Origin: Desulfovibrio sp. A2
Lineage (GTDB): Bacteria > Desulfobacterota > Desulfovibrionia > Desulfovibrionales > Desulfovibrionaceae
Length of the DNA stretch: 64,000 nt
Direction: 5' to 3'
Assembly (NCBI RefSeq): GCF_000226255.1
Contig: NZ_AGFG01000060.1
Span: forward strand, 107,841 to 171,840
The notes under the pieces were generated by a model. It was given only the letters and a program-made list of their open reading frames with translations. It had not been told where the DNA came from and did no database searches. Made by a program: the position numbers and the translations under genes. The first letter of the stretch is position 1. Every line of letters starts with the position of its first letter. Positions 8,343-15,811 of the stretch are shown in pieces.

Positions 8343-9044
8343 TCAGCCCCGCTCGGCCTGCGCCAGGCGGATGCCCAGGAACAGGAACAGCGCGCCAAGG
8401 CAGCGGTCGCCCCAGCGCGCGAACCGGCCCGCATGCCCTCCGGCCTGGAAGAGGCTGCCCACGCGGGCCGCGCCCCACGCCACCAGCAGGTTCACCACGG
8501 TGCTGTTGACGGTGAAGATGCACCCCAGCAGCAGAAAGGCCAGGGGCGACGGCGGCGCGCCCGCCCTGCCACCGTCCACGAACTGCGGCAGGAAGGCCAG
8601 GAAGAACAACGCCACCTTGGGGTTCAGGGCGTTGGTCAGAAAGCCCTGCGCGAACACCGCGCGCAGGGTGGTTCGTGGCGCGCGTTCCTGGTCTGGTTGC
8701 CCGCGCCGGTCAGACGCGGCGGGTGATGCGGCGGCCTTCGCCGTGCCTTTGCGGGCCAGCAGCAGGGTGGCCCCCATGTACAGCAGATAGGCCGCACCCA
8801 GCATCTTCACCACGCTGAAGGCCGTGGCCGAGGTGGCCAGCACAGCGGACAGGCCGAAGGCCGTCGCTGCGATGTGCACGGAACATCCCGCGCCGATGCC
8901 GAGCGCTGCCGCCACGCCCGCGCGCAGACCGCGCGTGCCGCACGTAGTAGACCGGGCGATGATGTACAGCATGTTCGGGCCGGGGGTGATGTGCAGCAGC
9001 AGGCCAGAGGCCACGAACAGCCAGATGTCGTGCACGCCGTGCAT
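8343..9044 (-). CDS. LysE/RhtB family amino-acid exporter
   Basis: This 233-aa inner-membrane protein belongs to the LysE/RhtB superfamily of amino-acid and metabolite exporters. It has about six hydrophobic helices and the hallmark N-terminal HITPGPNMLYIIARS. The middle-loop segment FAQGFLTNALNPKVALFFLAFLPQF contains the conserved NPK. The N-terminal side carries the AAALGIGAGCSVH small-residue helix. The start at 9044 is supported by GGAGGA 6 nt upstream. The cytoplasmic loop after helix 3 is long and charged. The substrate is unknown. Three copies of a 10-mer surround its predicted promoter. Confidence 0.92.
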   Translation of the reverse strand: MHGVHDIWLFVASGLLLHITPGPNMLYIIARSTTCGTRGLRAGVAAALGIGAGCSVHIAATAFGLSAVLATSATAFSVVKMLGAAYLLYMGATLLLARKGTAKAAASPAASDRRGQPDQERAPRTTLRAVFAQGFLTNALNPKVALFFLAFLPQFVDGGRAGAPPSPLAFLLLGCIFTVNSTVVNLLVAWGAARVGSLFQAGGHAGRFARWGDRCLGALFLFLGIRLAQAERG

Positions 9045-9130
9045 GGGATGTCCTCCGATGTTTCCGCCCTCATGCGCCCCGGCCTTGCGGGCGTCAAGCC
9101 GATATCCGGGGGGGGGACCGCTGGCCAGCA

Positions 9131-9218
9131 ATGTGCGTTGTGTGCCTGTGGAAAATGTGCGTTGTTCAGGTAATATGTCAAATTCAAAAGGATTAATGGG
9201 AACGCCGCATGTGCGTTG
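9131..9218 (-). promoter_or_regulatory. Promoter and triple direct repeat upstream of the LysE-type gene
   Basis: The 10-mer ATGTGCGTTG occurs exactly at 9131-9140, 9155-9164 and 9209-9218. On the minus strand a TTGACA box (9176-9181) and an 18-nt spacer lead to CATTTT (9152-9157), a plausible sigma-70 promoter. One repeat overlaps the -10 side and one lies just downstream. The repeats are candidate operators for a regulator of the exporter. Elsewhere in 9045-9438 I see only GTGTGCG pairs near 9305 and an AT palindrome CTTTTTAAAAAG near 9350. Confidence 0.45.
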
Positions 9219-9438
9219 CGTGGCGCGGAAGCTGGCAGGGGGCGTCCCGCGCAGCCGTCTGGACCAGCTCCGGGACATCTCCAGCCACGCGTCAGGAACA
9301 CCGTGTGCGCAACGGTGTGCGTATCTTTGGTATCTTAGCGATATGGTATAGCTTTTTAAAAAGACAGAAGGCGGTGGGGCGCAGGGGGGGGCGTCGCCCG
9401 GCGGCCAGGCAGGATGGATAGGGAACAGCCGTCCGGGC

Positions 9439-9834
9439 CTACTCTGGCGGCAGCAGACCCAGGGTGCGCAGTTCCGTGTACAGGCGGTCAAAGTCCAGCG
9501 GCTTGACCAGATAGGCGGCAATGTGCCCCTGCTCGAAGGCGCGCAACGCGATGTTGATGTCGGTGACGGCGGTGGTGACCAGCACGGGCACCTGGGGCAG
9601 GCCGCGCTCCGCTTCCACGGTGCGGATGCGTTCCAGCACGGTCAGCCCGCTTTCGCCGGGCAGCATCAGGTCCAGCAGCACCACGCCGAAGGGGGTGTCG
9701 AGGTCCAGCGCCTGCATGTAGGCCGCCAGGGCGCGTTCCGCGTCGTCCGCGCGGTGGGTGTCGAAATACCGGTTCAGCGCAAGGTTAAGGACGCGGGCGC
9801 TGAGGGCGTCGTCTTCTACGATGAGGGCTCGCAT
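9439..9834 (-). CDS. Single-domain response regulator (CheY-like)
   Basis: This 131-aa protein is a stand-alone receiver domain with no output domain. The acidic pair is in IVEDDALS, the phospho-acceptor Asp in GVVLLDLMLPGESG, the Thr/Ser switch in VLVTTAVTD and the Lys in AAYLVKPLDF. GGAGG lies 4-5 nt before the ATG. It probably relays phosphate to a partner, or acts by protein contact. It lies about 200 nt downstream of rrf2 on the same strand. The related receiver-only Rrf1 is encoded two genes away. The cognate kinase is not evident nearby. Confidence 0.92.
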   Translation of the reverse strand: MRALIVEDDALSARVLNLALNRYFDTHRADDAERALAAYMQALDLDTPFGVVLLDLMLPGESGLTVLERIRTVEAERGLPQVPVLVTTAVTDINIALRAFEQGHIAAYLVKPLDFDRLYTELRTLGLLPPE

Positions 9835-9996
9835 GGGGCCTCCGGGCGGTCCGCCGTGGCCGCCGGTGGGCGGTTGCATGGCGCAGTGGGATGATGCGCC
9901 GCGCAATGTAGCCCGGAATGCCCGGAGAAAGGAAGAATAGATTTGAGAGGCTCGTGCTGGCGGGCATCCAGGAACGTGGGGGCGCGGGGGCGCGTG

Positions 9997-10026
9997 GCCG
10001 GGCCGCACCCTGAAGAAAGGCCCGGC
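9997..10026 (-). terminator. Hairpin downstream of rrf2
   Basis: GCCGGGCC (9997-10004) and GGCCCGGC (10019-10026) pair perfectly immediately after the rrf2 stop. There is no T-run on the minus strand. It may mark the end of the hmc-rrf1-rrf2 transcript. Confidence 0.4.
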
Positions 10027-10030
10027 GGCG

Positions 10031-10483
10031 TCAGTCCTGGGCGTGGGGCGAGATGTGGCAGGCGTTCTTGGGGCACAGGCTGGCGTCGCGCATCAGGTCG
10101 GCCAGGGTGAAACTGTTGAGCTTCTTGTACATGGCGCGCGAGGCCTCGTCCCAGATGGTGCGCGTCAGGCACACGGCCATGCGCGGGCAGCAGGGGTTTT
10201 CCTCGTCGCAGGTGTAGGGGGCCAGCGATTCTTCCAGCGCGAACACCACGTCGCCCACGGGAATTTCCGCGGCGGGCTGGGTAAGCTGGTAGCCGCCGTG
10301 CGCGCCCAGCGTGCTGCGGATGTAGCCAGCCTTGCGCAGTACCCGGATGAGTTTTTCCAGGTACTTGACGGAAATACCCTGGCGCTTGGCGATATCGCGG
10401 ATGGACACGGGGGCTTCCGTGCCGTGCATGGCGATGTCGAGCAGCATGCGGGTGCCGTATCGGCTGCGGGTGGTCAGTTTCAT
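10031..10483 (-). CDS. rrf2: Rrf2 family transcriptional regulator of the hmc operon
   Basis: This 150-aa protein matches the founding Rrf2 protein of Desulfovibrio in arrangement and sequence. The N-terminal winged helix reads MKLTTRSRYGTRMLLDIA, then SIRDIAKRQGISVKYLEKLI and AGYIRSTLGAHGGYQL. Three cysteines in CDEENPCCPRMAVC resemble the Fe-S ligands of IscR and NsrR, so redox or iron sensing is likely. Two further cysteines lie near the C-terminus (LCPKNAC). In Desulfovibrio, rrf1 and rrf2 end the hmc operon and control its expression. A palindromic pair upstream of hmcA is a candidate operator. No strong ribosome site precedes the ATG. Confidence 0.93.
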   Translation of the reverse strand: MKLTTRSRYGTRMLLDIAMHGTEAPVSIRDIAKRQGISVKYLEKLIRVLRKAGYIRSTLGAHGGYQLTQPAAEIPVGDVVFALEESLAPYTCDEENPCCPRMAVCLTRTIWDEASRAMYKKLNSFTLADLMRDASLCPKNACHISPHAQD

Positions 10484-10512
10484 GCGTGTGTCGTTATGGT
10501 TTCGGCTCGCCC

Positions 10513-10588
10513 AGTCGTCTGCCAGTCGTCTGCCTGTCGTCTGCCTGTTGTCGCTTGTCGTCCGGCTATCGTTCGCCTGTCGTCCGGC
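10513..10588. repeat. Degenerate 11-nt tandem repeat between rrf1 and rrf2
   Basis: Seven consecutive units close to TGTCGTCTGCC are seen on the plus strand: AGTCGTCTGCC twice, TGTCGTCTGCC, a 10-nt variant, TGTCGTCCGGC, TATCGTTCGCC and TGTCGTCCGGC. They fill the spacer between rrf1 and rrf2. Unit number may vary between strains and alter rrf2 expression. Confidence 0.7.
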
Positions 10589-10598
10589 TGTTGGCGGG

Positions 10599-11000
10599 CT
10601 ATTCGCCCAGCGCCCGCCGCACGATGCCCAGCATCAGGTCCGGGTCGAACGGCTTGTCCACGGTGCCCACGGCGTTGGGCACCATCAGGTGCAGGCCGCC
10701 AAGGCCGGTCACCAGCACCACGGGTATGTGCGCGCCGCCGGGCAGGTCCATCAGTTCGCGGTACACGCGGGGGCCCCACTGGCGGGGCATTTCCAGGTCC
10801 AGGGTCACCAGGTCGGGCCGCCGGGCCCGGGCCATTTCCACGGCGTCGGGGCCTTCGGTGGCCGCGTCGGCCCGGTAGCCGTTGGTCCTGAACAGCGAGA
10901 CGAGGTAGGCGGCGATGTCCGGGTCGTCCTCTACCACCAGGATGGACTTAGCCAGAGTGTTCCGGGCCGGGGTGTTCCGGTCCTGGGTGGCGTTGGCCAT
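10599..11000 (-). CDS. rrf1: Rrf1 receiver-domain response regulator
   Basis: This 133-aa protein is a single receiver domain with an 18-aa N-terminal tail. Conserved residues are the acidic pair in VVEDDPDIA, the phospho-Asp in LVTLDLEMPRQWG, the Thr in VLVTGLGG and the Lys in GTVDKPFDPD. No DNA-binding domain is present. In Desulfovibrio, Rrf1 is the partner regulator of the Hmc complex and is the penultimate gene of that operon. The ATG at 11000 has GGAG about 8 nt upstream. A perfect 13-bp hairpin separates it from hmcF. Its kinase could be encoded elsewhere; the heme-sensor kinase near 25 kb is one candidate, but only by proximity. Confidence 0.9.
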   Translation of the reverse strand: MANATQDRNTPARNTLAKSILVVEDDPDIAAYLVSLFRTNGYRADAATEGPDAVEMARARRPDLVTLDLEMPRQWGPRVYRELMDLPGGAHIPVVLVTGLGGLHLMVPNAVGTVDKPFDPDLMLGIVRRALGE

Positions 11001-11149
11001 GCGTCGCTCCGGGCCTCCGTTTGCGGGCCGGGCCGGGGCCGCCGGTTCCACCTTGCGAGCGGAAGGGGCGGCGGTCCGGCGGGCCGGGCGGGGGGCGGCT
11101 CTCCCCGCCAGGCGGCCGTGAACATGCGGCCTTGGGCCGTCGCGTGGGG

Positions 11150-11186
11150 GCGCGGGCCTTGCCATGTTGTCGTGCAAGGCCCGCGC
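11150..11186 (-). other. Strong intra-operon hairpin between hmcF and rrf1
   Basis: GCGCGGGCCTTGC (11150-11162) and GCAAGGCCCGCGC (11174-11186) form a perfect 13-bp stem with an 11-nt loop, 14 nt beyond the hmcF stop on the minus strand. No T-run follows. It may partly terminate or process the transcript so that the regulators are made at lower level than the structural subunits. Confidence 0.6.
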
Positions 11187-11199
11187 TCCCCGGCGCGCT

Positions 11200-12591
11200 C
11201 TATTCGTCCTCTTCCTGCGGCTTCAGGTGCTCGGGCACGATGACCATGCTGATGAGCAGCGGCTTCAGGAACGACCAGCGGATGCCGATCTCGTATTCTT
11301 CTTCCAGGTCGCGGATGGCGTCCCAGCAGTTGTGGCAGGGCGCCACCACAAGCTTGCAGCCGGTGGCCAGGATCTGGTCGCGCTTGGTCTTCAGGGCCAC
11401 GTTGCGCTGGTGCCGGTAACGGCCGATGCCGTTGAACCCGCCCCCACCGCCGCAGCAGTAGTTGTGTTCTCGGTTGGGAGCCATTTCGTGGAAGTCTTCC
11501 GCGATGTAACTCATGATGATGCGGGTGTGCTTGGCAAGGCCGTGGTTGCGCACGTAGTTGCAGGAATCCTGCAAGGTCACGGGTTCCTTGATGCGCTTTT
11601 CCGGGTCGATCTTCAGCTTGCCGGTGGTCAGCGCCTCGGACACCCATTCCACGTAGTGCAGGAAGGGCACCGGGGTCCGGCCGTCGGCACGGCCTGCCCA
11701 GTAGGGACCCTCGATGACCGTGGCGCGGTGGGCGTGGCCGCATTCGGTGCCGACGACGCGCTTGGGCCGCAGCTTGTCCACGGCGGCGTAAACGCGCTCC
11801 ACCTGCATCTTGCAACCCGCCCAGTCGCCGGCGAACATGGTCAGCGAGGTCTGCTCCCAGCCTTCGCTGGGCACGGTCCAGTTCTCGCCCGCCAGGTGGA
11901 ACAGGATGGCGGCCTCGGCCAGGTCTTCGGGGTAGTGCTTGGGCTCGCGGGCGTTCAGCACGTACATGGTGTCCGCGTCTTCCTTGTCGACGGGGATCTC
12001 AAGGCCCGGCCATTCTTCCTGCTGTTCCTCGGCCATCCATTCGCAGGTTTCCACCCAGTCTTCGGTGGTCACGTCCATCTGCGCCCCGTACACGCGGTGC
12101 ATGCCGGAGCCGATCTTCAGTTCCCACGGCACGAAGCCCTGGGAGAAGAGCAGGCCGCGCAGGTAGCTGAACATGACGCCCATGTCGATGCCGTGGGGGC
12201 AGTACATGCCGCAGCGGTTGCAGCAGGTGCACTGCGACCAGGCCACCTCCATGGTGCGCATCATGAACGCGGTGTCCACCTCGCCCTTCTTGCGCACGAT
12301 TTCGCCGAGGGTGGACTGGATCTTGTAGGCGGGCACCTGCTTGGGGTCGCGCTCGTTGACCCGGTACAGGAAGCAGCTGTCGGCGCACATGCCGCAGTGG
12401 GCGCAGATTTCCAGCCACGTCTTGGTGCGCGACTGCAAGGTTTTCTGCAGGGTGGCCTTAAGGGCCTCCACGTCAACCTCAAGCTCCGCCATTTCCTTGT
12501 AGTATTGCGCTCCGCCCTTGTCGCCGAGCAGGGCCTTGAGGTCCTCTTCGGTGTTGACGGGGCGTCTGTTGCAGAACGTTCCTTCAGGCAT
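11200..12591 (-). CDS. hmcF: Hmc complex subunit F, cytoplasmic iron-sulfur protein
   Basis: HmcF (463 aa) is the cytoplasmic catalytic-type subunit, related to HdrD/GlpC and DsrK. The N-terminal half has two 4Fe-4S motifs, [11 protein letters not shown] and [14 protein letters not shown]. The C-terminal half has two CCG (cysteine-rich) domains: the first reads GTECGHAHR with DSCNYVRNH, the second [12 protein letters not shown] with [10 protein letters not shown]. Such CCG domains bind a non-cubane Fe-S centre used in disulfide or thiol redox chemistry. It takes electrons passed inward across the membrane by HmcA-E. AAGGAG precedes the ATG. Confidence 0.95.
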   Translation of the reverse strand: MPEGTFCNRRPVNTEEDLKALLGDKGGAQYYKEMAELEVDVEALKATLQKTLQSRTKTWLEICAHCGMCADSCFLYRVNERDPKQVPAYKIQSTLGEIVRKKGEVDTAFMMRTMEVAWSQCTCCNRCGMYCPHGIDMGVMFSYLRGLLFSQGFVPWELKIGSGMHRVYGAQMDVTTEDWVETCEWMAEEQQEEWPGLEIPVDKEDADTMYVLNAREPKHYPEDLAEAAILFHLAGENWTVPSEGWEQTSLTMFAGDWAGCKMQVERVYAAVDKLRPKRVVGTECGHAHRATVIEGPYWAGRADGRTPVPFLHYVEWVSEALTTGKLKIDPEKRIKEPVTLQDSCNYVRNHGLAKHTRIIMSYIAEDFHEMAPNREHNYCCGGGGGFNGIGRYRHQRNVALKTKRDQILATGCKLVVAPCHNCWDAIRDLEEEYEIGIRWSFLKPLLISMVIVPEHLKPQEEDE

Positions 12592-12649
12592 GGGATGCTC
12601 CTTTCGTGTCCGTCACTCGCATGGCACGATCATGGAACGGCCGGGGCCG

Positions 12650-13330
12650 CTACCAGGGGAAGGCCGCCCCGCGGCTGTACCCGCCGCGCTTGATGGCATA
12701 GTCCATGCCTATCTGGCCGCGCGACATGAAGAACAGCACGATGTGGGACAGCTTGGTGAACGGGGCCACGATGAGCATCAGCTCGCCCGTGATGATGTGG
12801 GCGAGCAGCCACGCCTCGTAGTTGCCCACGTGCAGCCGGGCCACGAACCCGGTGACGAACGGCGCCGCCGAAACGGCGAGGATGAACCAGTCGTAGGCGG
12901 TGGTGAGGATGCGCACCTCGGTCAGGGCGATGCGCCGCAGCGCGATCATGACCAGGCCGATGATGGCGGCGACGGTCAGCGCGTCGGCGATGCCCATGGG
13001 CAGCGCAGGCAGGCTGAAGCCGAACCGCTCGGCCAGGATGATGTTGTGCCCGGCGAGGAACAGCGGCACCAGCACCGCGCCGATGTGGAACAGGAAGAAC
13101 GCCACGGCGAAGTAAGGCTGTTCGCGCCAGCTCTGGGTGCCGAACGGCAGCATCCACTTCAGGGCGGAATGGATGCCGCCCTTCAGGCCGTGGGCAAGGT
13201 GCGGGCCGTAGGCCACGCGGTCGAGCTGCCAGCTCAGGCCGCGCACGTACCAGACCACGCGCGCCGTGAGGCCGCCGAAGAAGACCAGCAGCGCCACCCA
13301 CAGCATGGGACCGGTGAGGAATGCGTACAT
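12650..13330 (-). CDS. hmcE: Hmc complex subunit E, b-type integral membrane protein
   Basis: HmcE (226 aa) resembles the NarI/DsrM type of heme-b membrane subunit. About five to six hydrophobic helices are visible (about 5-25, 70-90, 110-135, 145-165, 180-205). Conserved histidines occur in FHIGAVLVPLF, AHIITGE and FTKLSHIVLFF; they are candidate heme ligands. It would move electrons from the periplasmic face to HmcF. AGGAG lies 6 nt before the ATG, and hmcD ends 16 nt upstream. Confidence 0.94.
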   Translation of the reverse strand: MYAFLTGPMLWVALLVFFGGLTARVVWYVRGLSWQLDRVAYGPHLAHGLKGGIHSALKWMLPFGTQSWREQPYFAVAFFLFHIGAVLVPLFLAGHNIILAERFGFSLPALPMGIADALTVAAIIGLVMIALRRIALTEVRILTTAYDWFILAVSAAPFVTGFVARLHVGNYEAWLLAHIITGELMLIVAPFTKLSHIVLFFMSRGQIGMDYAIKRGGYSRGAAFPW

Positions 13331-13346
13331 GGTATGCTCCTATGGC

Positions 13347-13484
13347 CTAGTATTTGCGGATCTTTTCGTCGCGCCCGGTAAGGAACAGCCAGTAGCACAC
13401 GAAGCCCACCAGGGTGGCACCCATCAGCAGATAGGTGATGTTCTTGGTGTGCAGCATGAACTCGTGCAGGGTATGGATTTCCAT
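13347..13484 (-). CDS. hmcD: Hmc complex subunit D, small membrane protein
   Basis: This 45-aa protein begins MEIHTLHEFMLHTKNITYLL and ends GRDEKIRKY. It has one hydrophobic helix (about residues 16-36) with a charged cytoplasmic tail. It occupies the hmcD position between hmcE and hmcC. AAGGAG lies 6 nt before the ATG at 13484. The short length agrees with the known HmcD subunit. It may help assembly or stability of the membrane part of the complex; its exact job is not known. Confidence 0.88.
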   Translation of the reverse strand: MEIHTLHEFMLHTKNITYLLMGATLVGFVCYWLFLTGRDEKIRKY

Positions 13485-13503
13485 AGCTTGCTCCTTGGCA
13501 CCC

Positions 13504-14670
13504 TTAGTGGGCGTCCTTGTATTCGGGATGCTCGTACAGCACCGGCATGCGCGTGGCGATGAACCGGTAGACCGTGATGATGAGCGTCACGATGAACACC
13601 GAAACGCCGATCTCCATCCAGTGCGGGAAGTAGCGGTCGGCGGCGGGCAGATTCCAGTTGAAGGCGATGAGCGAGACGTTGAAGCGGTTCACCACGATGC
13701 CGAGCACCGCGAAGATGGACGCCACGCGCACCAGCGTCATGTTTCTTTCGCGCACGCCAAGGGCGTACAGGAACGAGGGCAGCGCCACGAAGCCGAACAT
13801 CTCGACCAGGAACCACGCCCCGTATCCGGTGGCGAGGTAGGCCCAGTCGTTGTCCATGGCGATGTCCATGGTCTTGATGAAGAAATACCCGGCAAGCACG
13901 AACGAGGCCGCCTTGCCGAAGCCGAAGACCACGCCCTCGGCTTCCTTCAGGTGGGTTTCGTCCATCTTGTGGTGCAGCCCGGCGTGGGCCAGGGTGCCCT
14001 CGAAGATGACCATCGAAAGGCCCGCCACCATGGACGAGATGAAGAAGAACACCGGCAGGAAGCTGGAGTACCACAGGGGGTGCAGCTTGCCCGGGGCGAT
14101 GAGGAACAGCGCGCCCAGCGAGGACTGGTGCAGGGTGGACAGCACCACGCCGAAGATGGTCAGCATAAGGGTGAGCTTGACCACCACGTTGCGGATCTTG
14201 CGCAGGCCCAGCCACTCCAGCGCCGCCGGGGACCATTCCACGAACAGCACGGTGAGGTAGGTGGCCACGCACAGGCCCACTTCGAACAACAGCGAGGTGG
14301 TGCCCTGCGAGTACACCAGCGGGTAGGGCAGGCGCAGCGGATGCCCCAGGTCGTAATGCAGCGCCACGACCACGAAGAAGTAGCCGAGGAACGCCGTGGT
14401 GATGGCCGGGCGCACCGCCGAGTGGTAGCGCTTCATCCCGAACAGGTAGCATGAGGCCGAGGTGACGTAGCCGCCAGCGGCCAGAGCCACGCCGCACAAG
14501 AGGTCGAACCCGATCCAGATGCCCCACGGGTTGTTGTCCGACAGGTTGGTGACGGCCCCGATGCCCTGGGTGAAGCGGATGAAGGTGATCACCGCGCCCA
14601 CGGCAAGGATGATGGCCGTTATGATGTTGCCGGGCGTGAACAGGCCGTTTTTGGTGTTCGCGTCGTGCAT
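13504..14670 (-). CDS. hmcC: Hmc complex subunit C, NrfD-type membrane protein
   Basis: HmcC (388 aa) belongs to the NrfD/PsrC family of quinone- or electron-transfer membrane anchors, with about ten transmembrane helices. Family features include NPWGIWIGFDLLCGVALAAGG near the N-terminus, ALHYDLGHPLR and STLHQSSLGALFLIAP. It begins one nucleotide after the hmcB stop. The AAGGAGG near the end of hmcB serves as its ribosome site, so translation is probably coupled. The upstream ATG at 14703 would overlap hmcB and lacks a ribosome site. Confidence 0.94.
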   Translation of the reverse strand: MHDANTKNGLFTPGNIITAIILAVGAVITFIRFTQGIGAVTNLSDNNPWGIWIGFDLLCGVALAAGGYVTSASCYLFGMKRYHSAVRPAITTAFLGYFFVVVALHYDLGHPLRLPYPLVYSQGTTSLLFEVGLCVATYLTVLFVEWSPAALEWLGLRKIRNVVVKLTLMLTIFGVVLSTLHQSSLGALFLIAPGKLHPLWYSSFLPVFFFISSMVAGLSMVIFEGTLAHAGLHHKMDETHLKEAEGVVFGFGKAASFVLAGYFFIKTMDIAMDNDWAYLATGYGAWFLVEMFGFVALPSFLYALGVRERNMTLVRVASIFAVLGIVVNRFNVSLIAFNWNLPAADRYFPHWMEIGVSVFIVTLIITVYRFIATRMPVLYEHPEYKDAH

Positions 14671-14671
14671 G

Positions 14672-15790
14672 TTATGCGTCCTCCTTGCCTTCGCCGCCGG
14701 CATCGGGCGGGGTGTCCTGCCCTTCGGCGCGCAGCGCGGCGAACTTCTCTTCGAACGCCTGCTCGGCCTGCTCGATGGCCTTCTTGACCTCGCGGGTCAC
14801 GGCGGCGTCCTTTTCCTTGGCCGCCTTGGCCAGCGCCGAGTTCATGGCGGTTTCGGCATCGGCCTTGGCCTTGGCCAGCGCGGCCTGGACGGCCTCTTCG
14901 CGTTCTTCGGCCGCAACCTTTTCCTTGCGCTTGGAGATGGCGTAGGCCCCGGTCAGCAGCACCGGCCAGATGCCCACCACCATGGGCACGGAGCCAAGGG
15001 CCCCGGCCGTGTATTCCGGCGCGGACTTGGTGCCCATCTCCTGCTGGCCCACGGCCTCGAACGGCGCGCCGGACACGTACATCCACGCCGTGCCGCCCAT
15101 TTCCAGTTCACCGTAGATGTGATCCTGGTAGCGGCCGGGGTTTGAGCGGATGCGGTCGCGCGCGATGCGCACGAGGTCCTCGCGCTTGCCGAAGGTCAGG
15201 GCCTCCTTGGGGCAGGCCTCGACACAGCCGGGCAGCTTGCCTTCCTGCAGGCGCGGGTGACACATGGTGCACTTCTGGATCAGCGGGTCGAAGGGCTCGT
15301 CGTACTGGAAGGCGGGCACGTTGAACGGGCACGCCACCATGCAGTACCGGCAGCCCACGCACAGGCTGCCGTCGTAGGTGACGGAGCCGTCGGGGTTCTT
15401 GGTGAACGCCTTGACGAAGCAGGCCGAGGCGCAGGCGGGTTCCAGGCAGTGGTTGCACTGCTGCTTGCGGAACACCGGGTGCTCCAGCCCCGCCACGTTG
15501 TACTTGTTGACCACCGTCCAGTTGTTCGCGTCGGTGCGGCGCGACTTTTCAAGCACCGTCAGGTCGTCGAACTTCACCTTGGGCGCGGGCAGCTTGTTCA
15601 CCTCGTTGCAGCCCTGCTCGCACTTCCGGCAGCCGATGCAGCGGGTGGTGTCGTGCAGCACCCCGTAACTGTCCTTGTAGCCCTTGAAGCTCTGGTTGCC
15701 CGCCGCGACGGCCTGTTTCGCGCCTACAGCGCTCATGGCCGTGGAAACACCGGCGGTGCCCAGCAGGGTCAGGAATCTTCTCCTGTTCAT
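14672..15790 (-). CDS. hmcB: Hmc complex subunit B, periplasmic iron-sulfur protein
   Basis: HmcB (372 aa) links the cytochrome HmcA to the membrane subunits. It begins [11 protein letters not shown], a twin-arginine-like export signal. Four ferredoxin-type clusters are expected from [37 protein letters not shown] and [17 protein letters not shown] membrane helix near residues 265-285 is followed by a highly charged Ala/Lys/Glu coiled-coil tail of about 85 residues. The ATG has AAGGAG 7 nt upstream. hmcA ends 21 nt upstream. Confidence 0.95.
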   Translation of the reverse strand: MNRRRFLTLLGTAGVSTAMSAVGAKQAVAAGNQSFKGYKDSYGVLHDTTRCIGCRKCEQGCNEVNKLPAPKVKFDDLTVLEKSRRTDANNWTVVNKYNVAGLEHPVFRKQQCNHCLEPACASACFVKAFTKNPDGSVTYDGSLCVGCRYCMVACPFNVPAFQYDEPFDPLIQKCTMCHPRLQEGKLPGCVEACPKEALTFGKREDLVRIARDRIRSNPGRYQDHIYGELEMGGTAWMYVSGAPFEAVGQQEMGTKSAPEYTAGALGSVPMVVGIWPVLLTGAYAISKRKEKVAAEEREEAVQAALAKAKADAETAMNSALAKAAKEKDAAVTREVKKAIEQAEQAFEEKFAALRAEGQDTPPDAGGEGKEDA

Positions 15791-15811
15791 GGATAACTCC
15801 TTACCGGTTTC

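Noticed and set aside
10513..10588. A CRISPR array at the tandem repeats between rrf1 and rrf2
   Set aside because: Units are 11 nt, contiguous and degenerate, with no spacers; no cas gene is present in the window.
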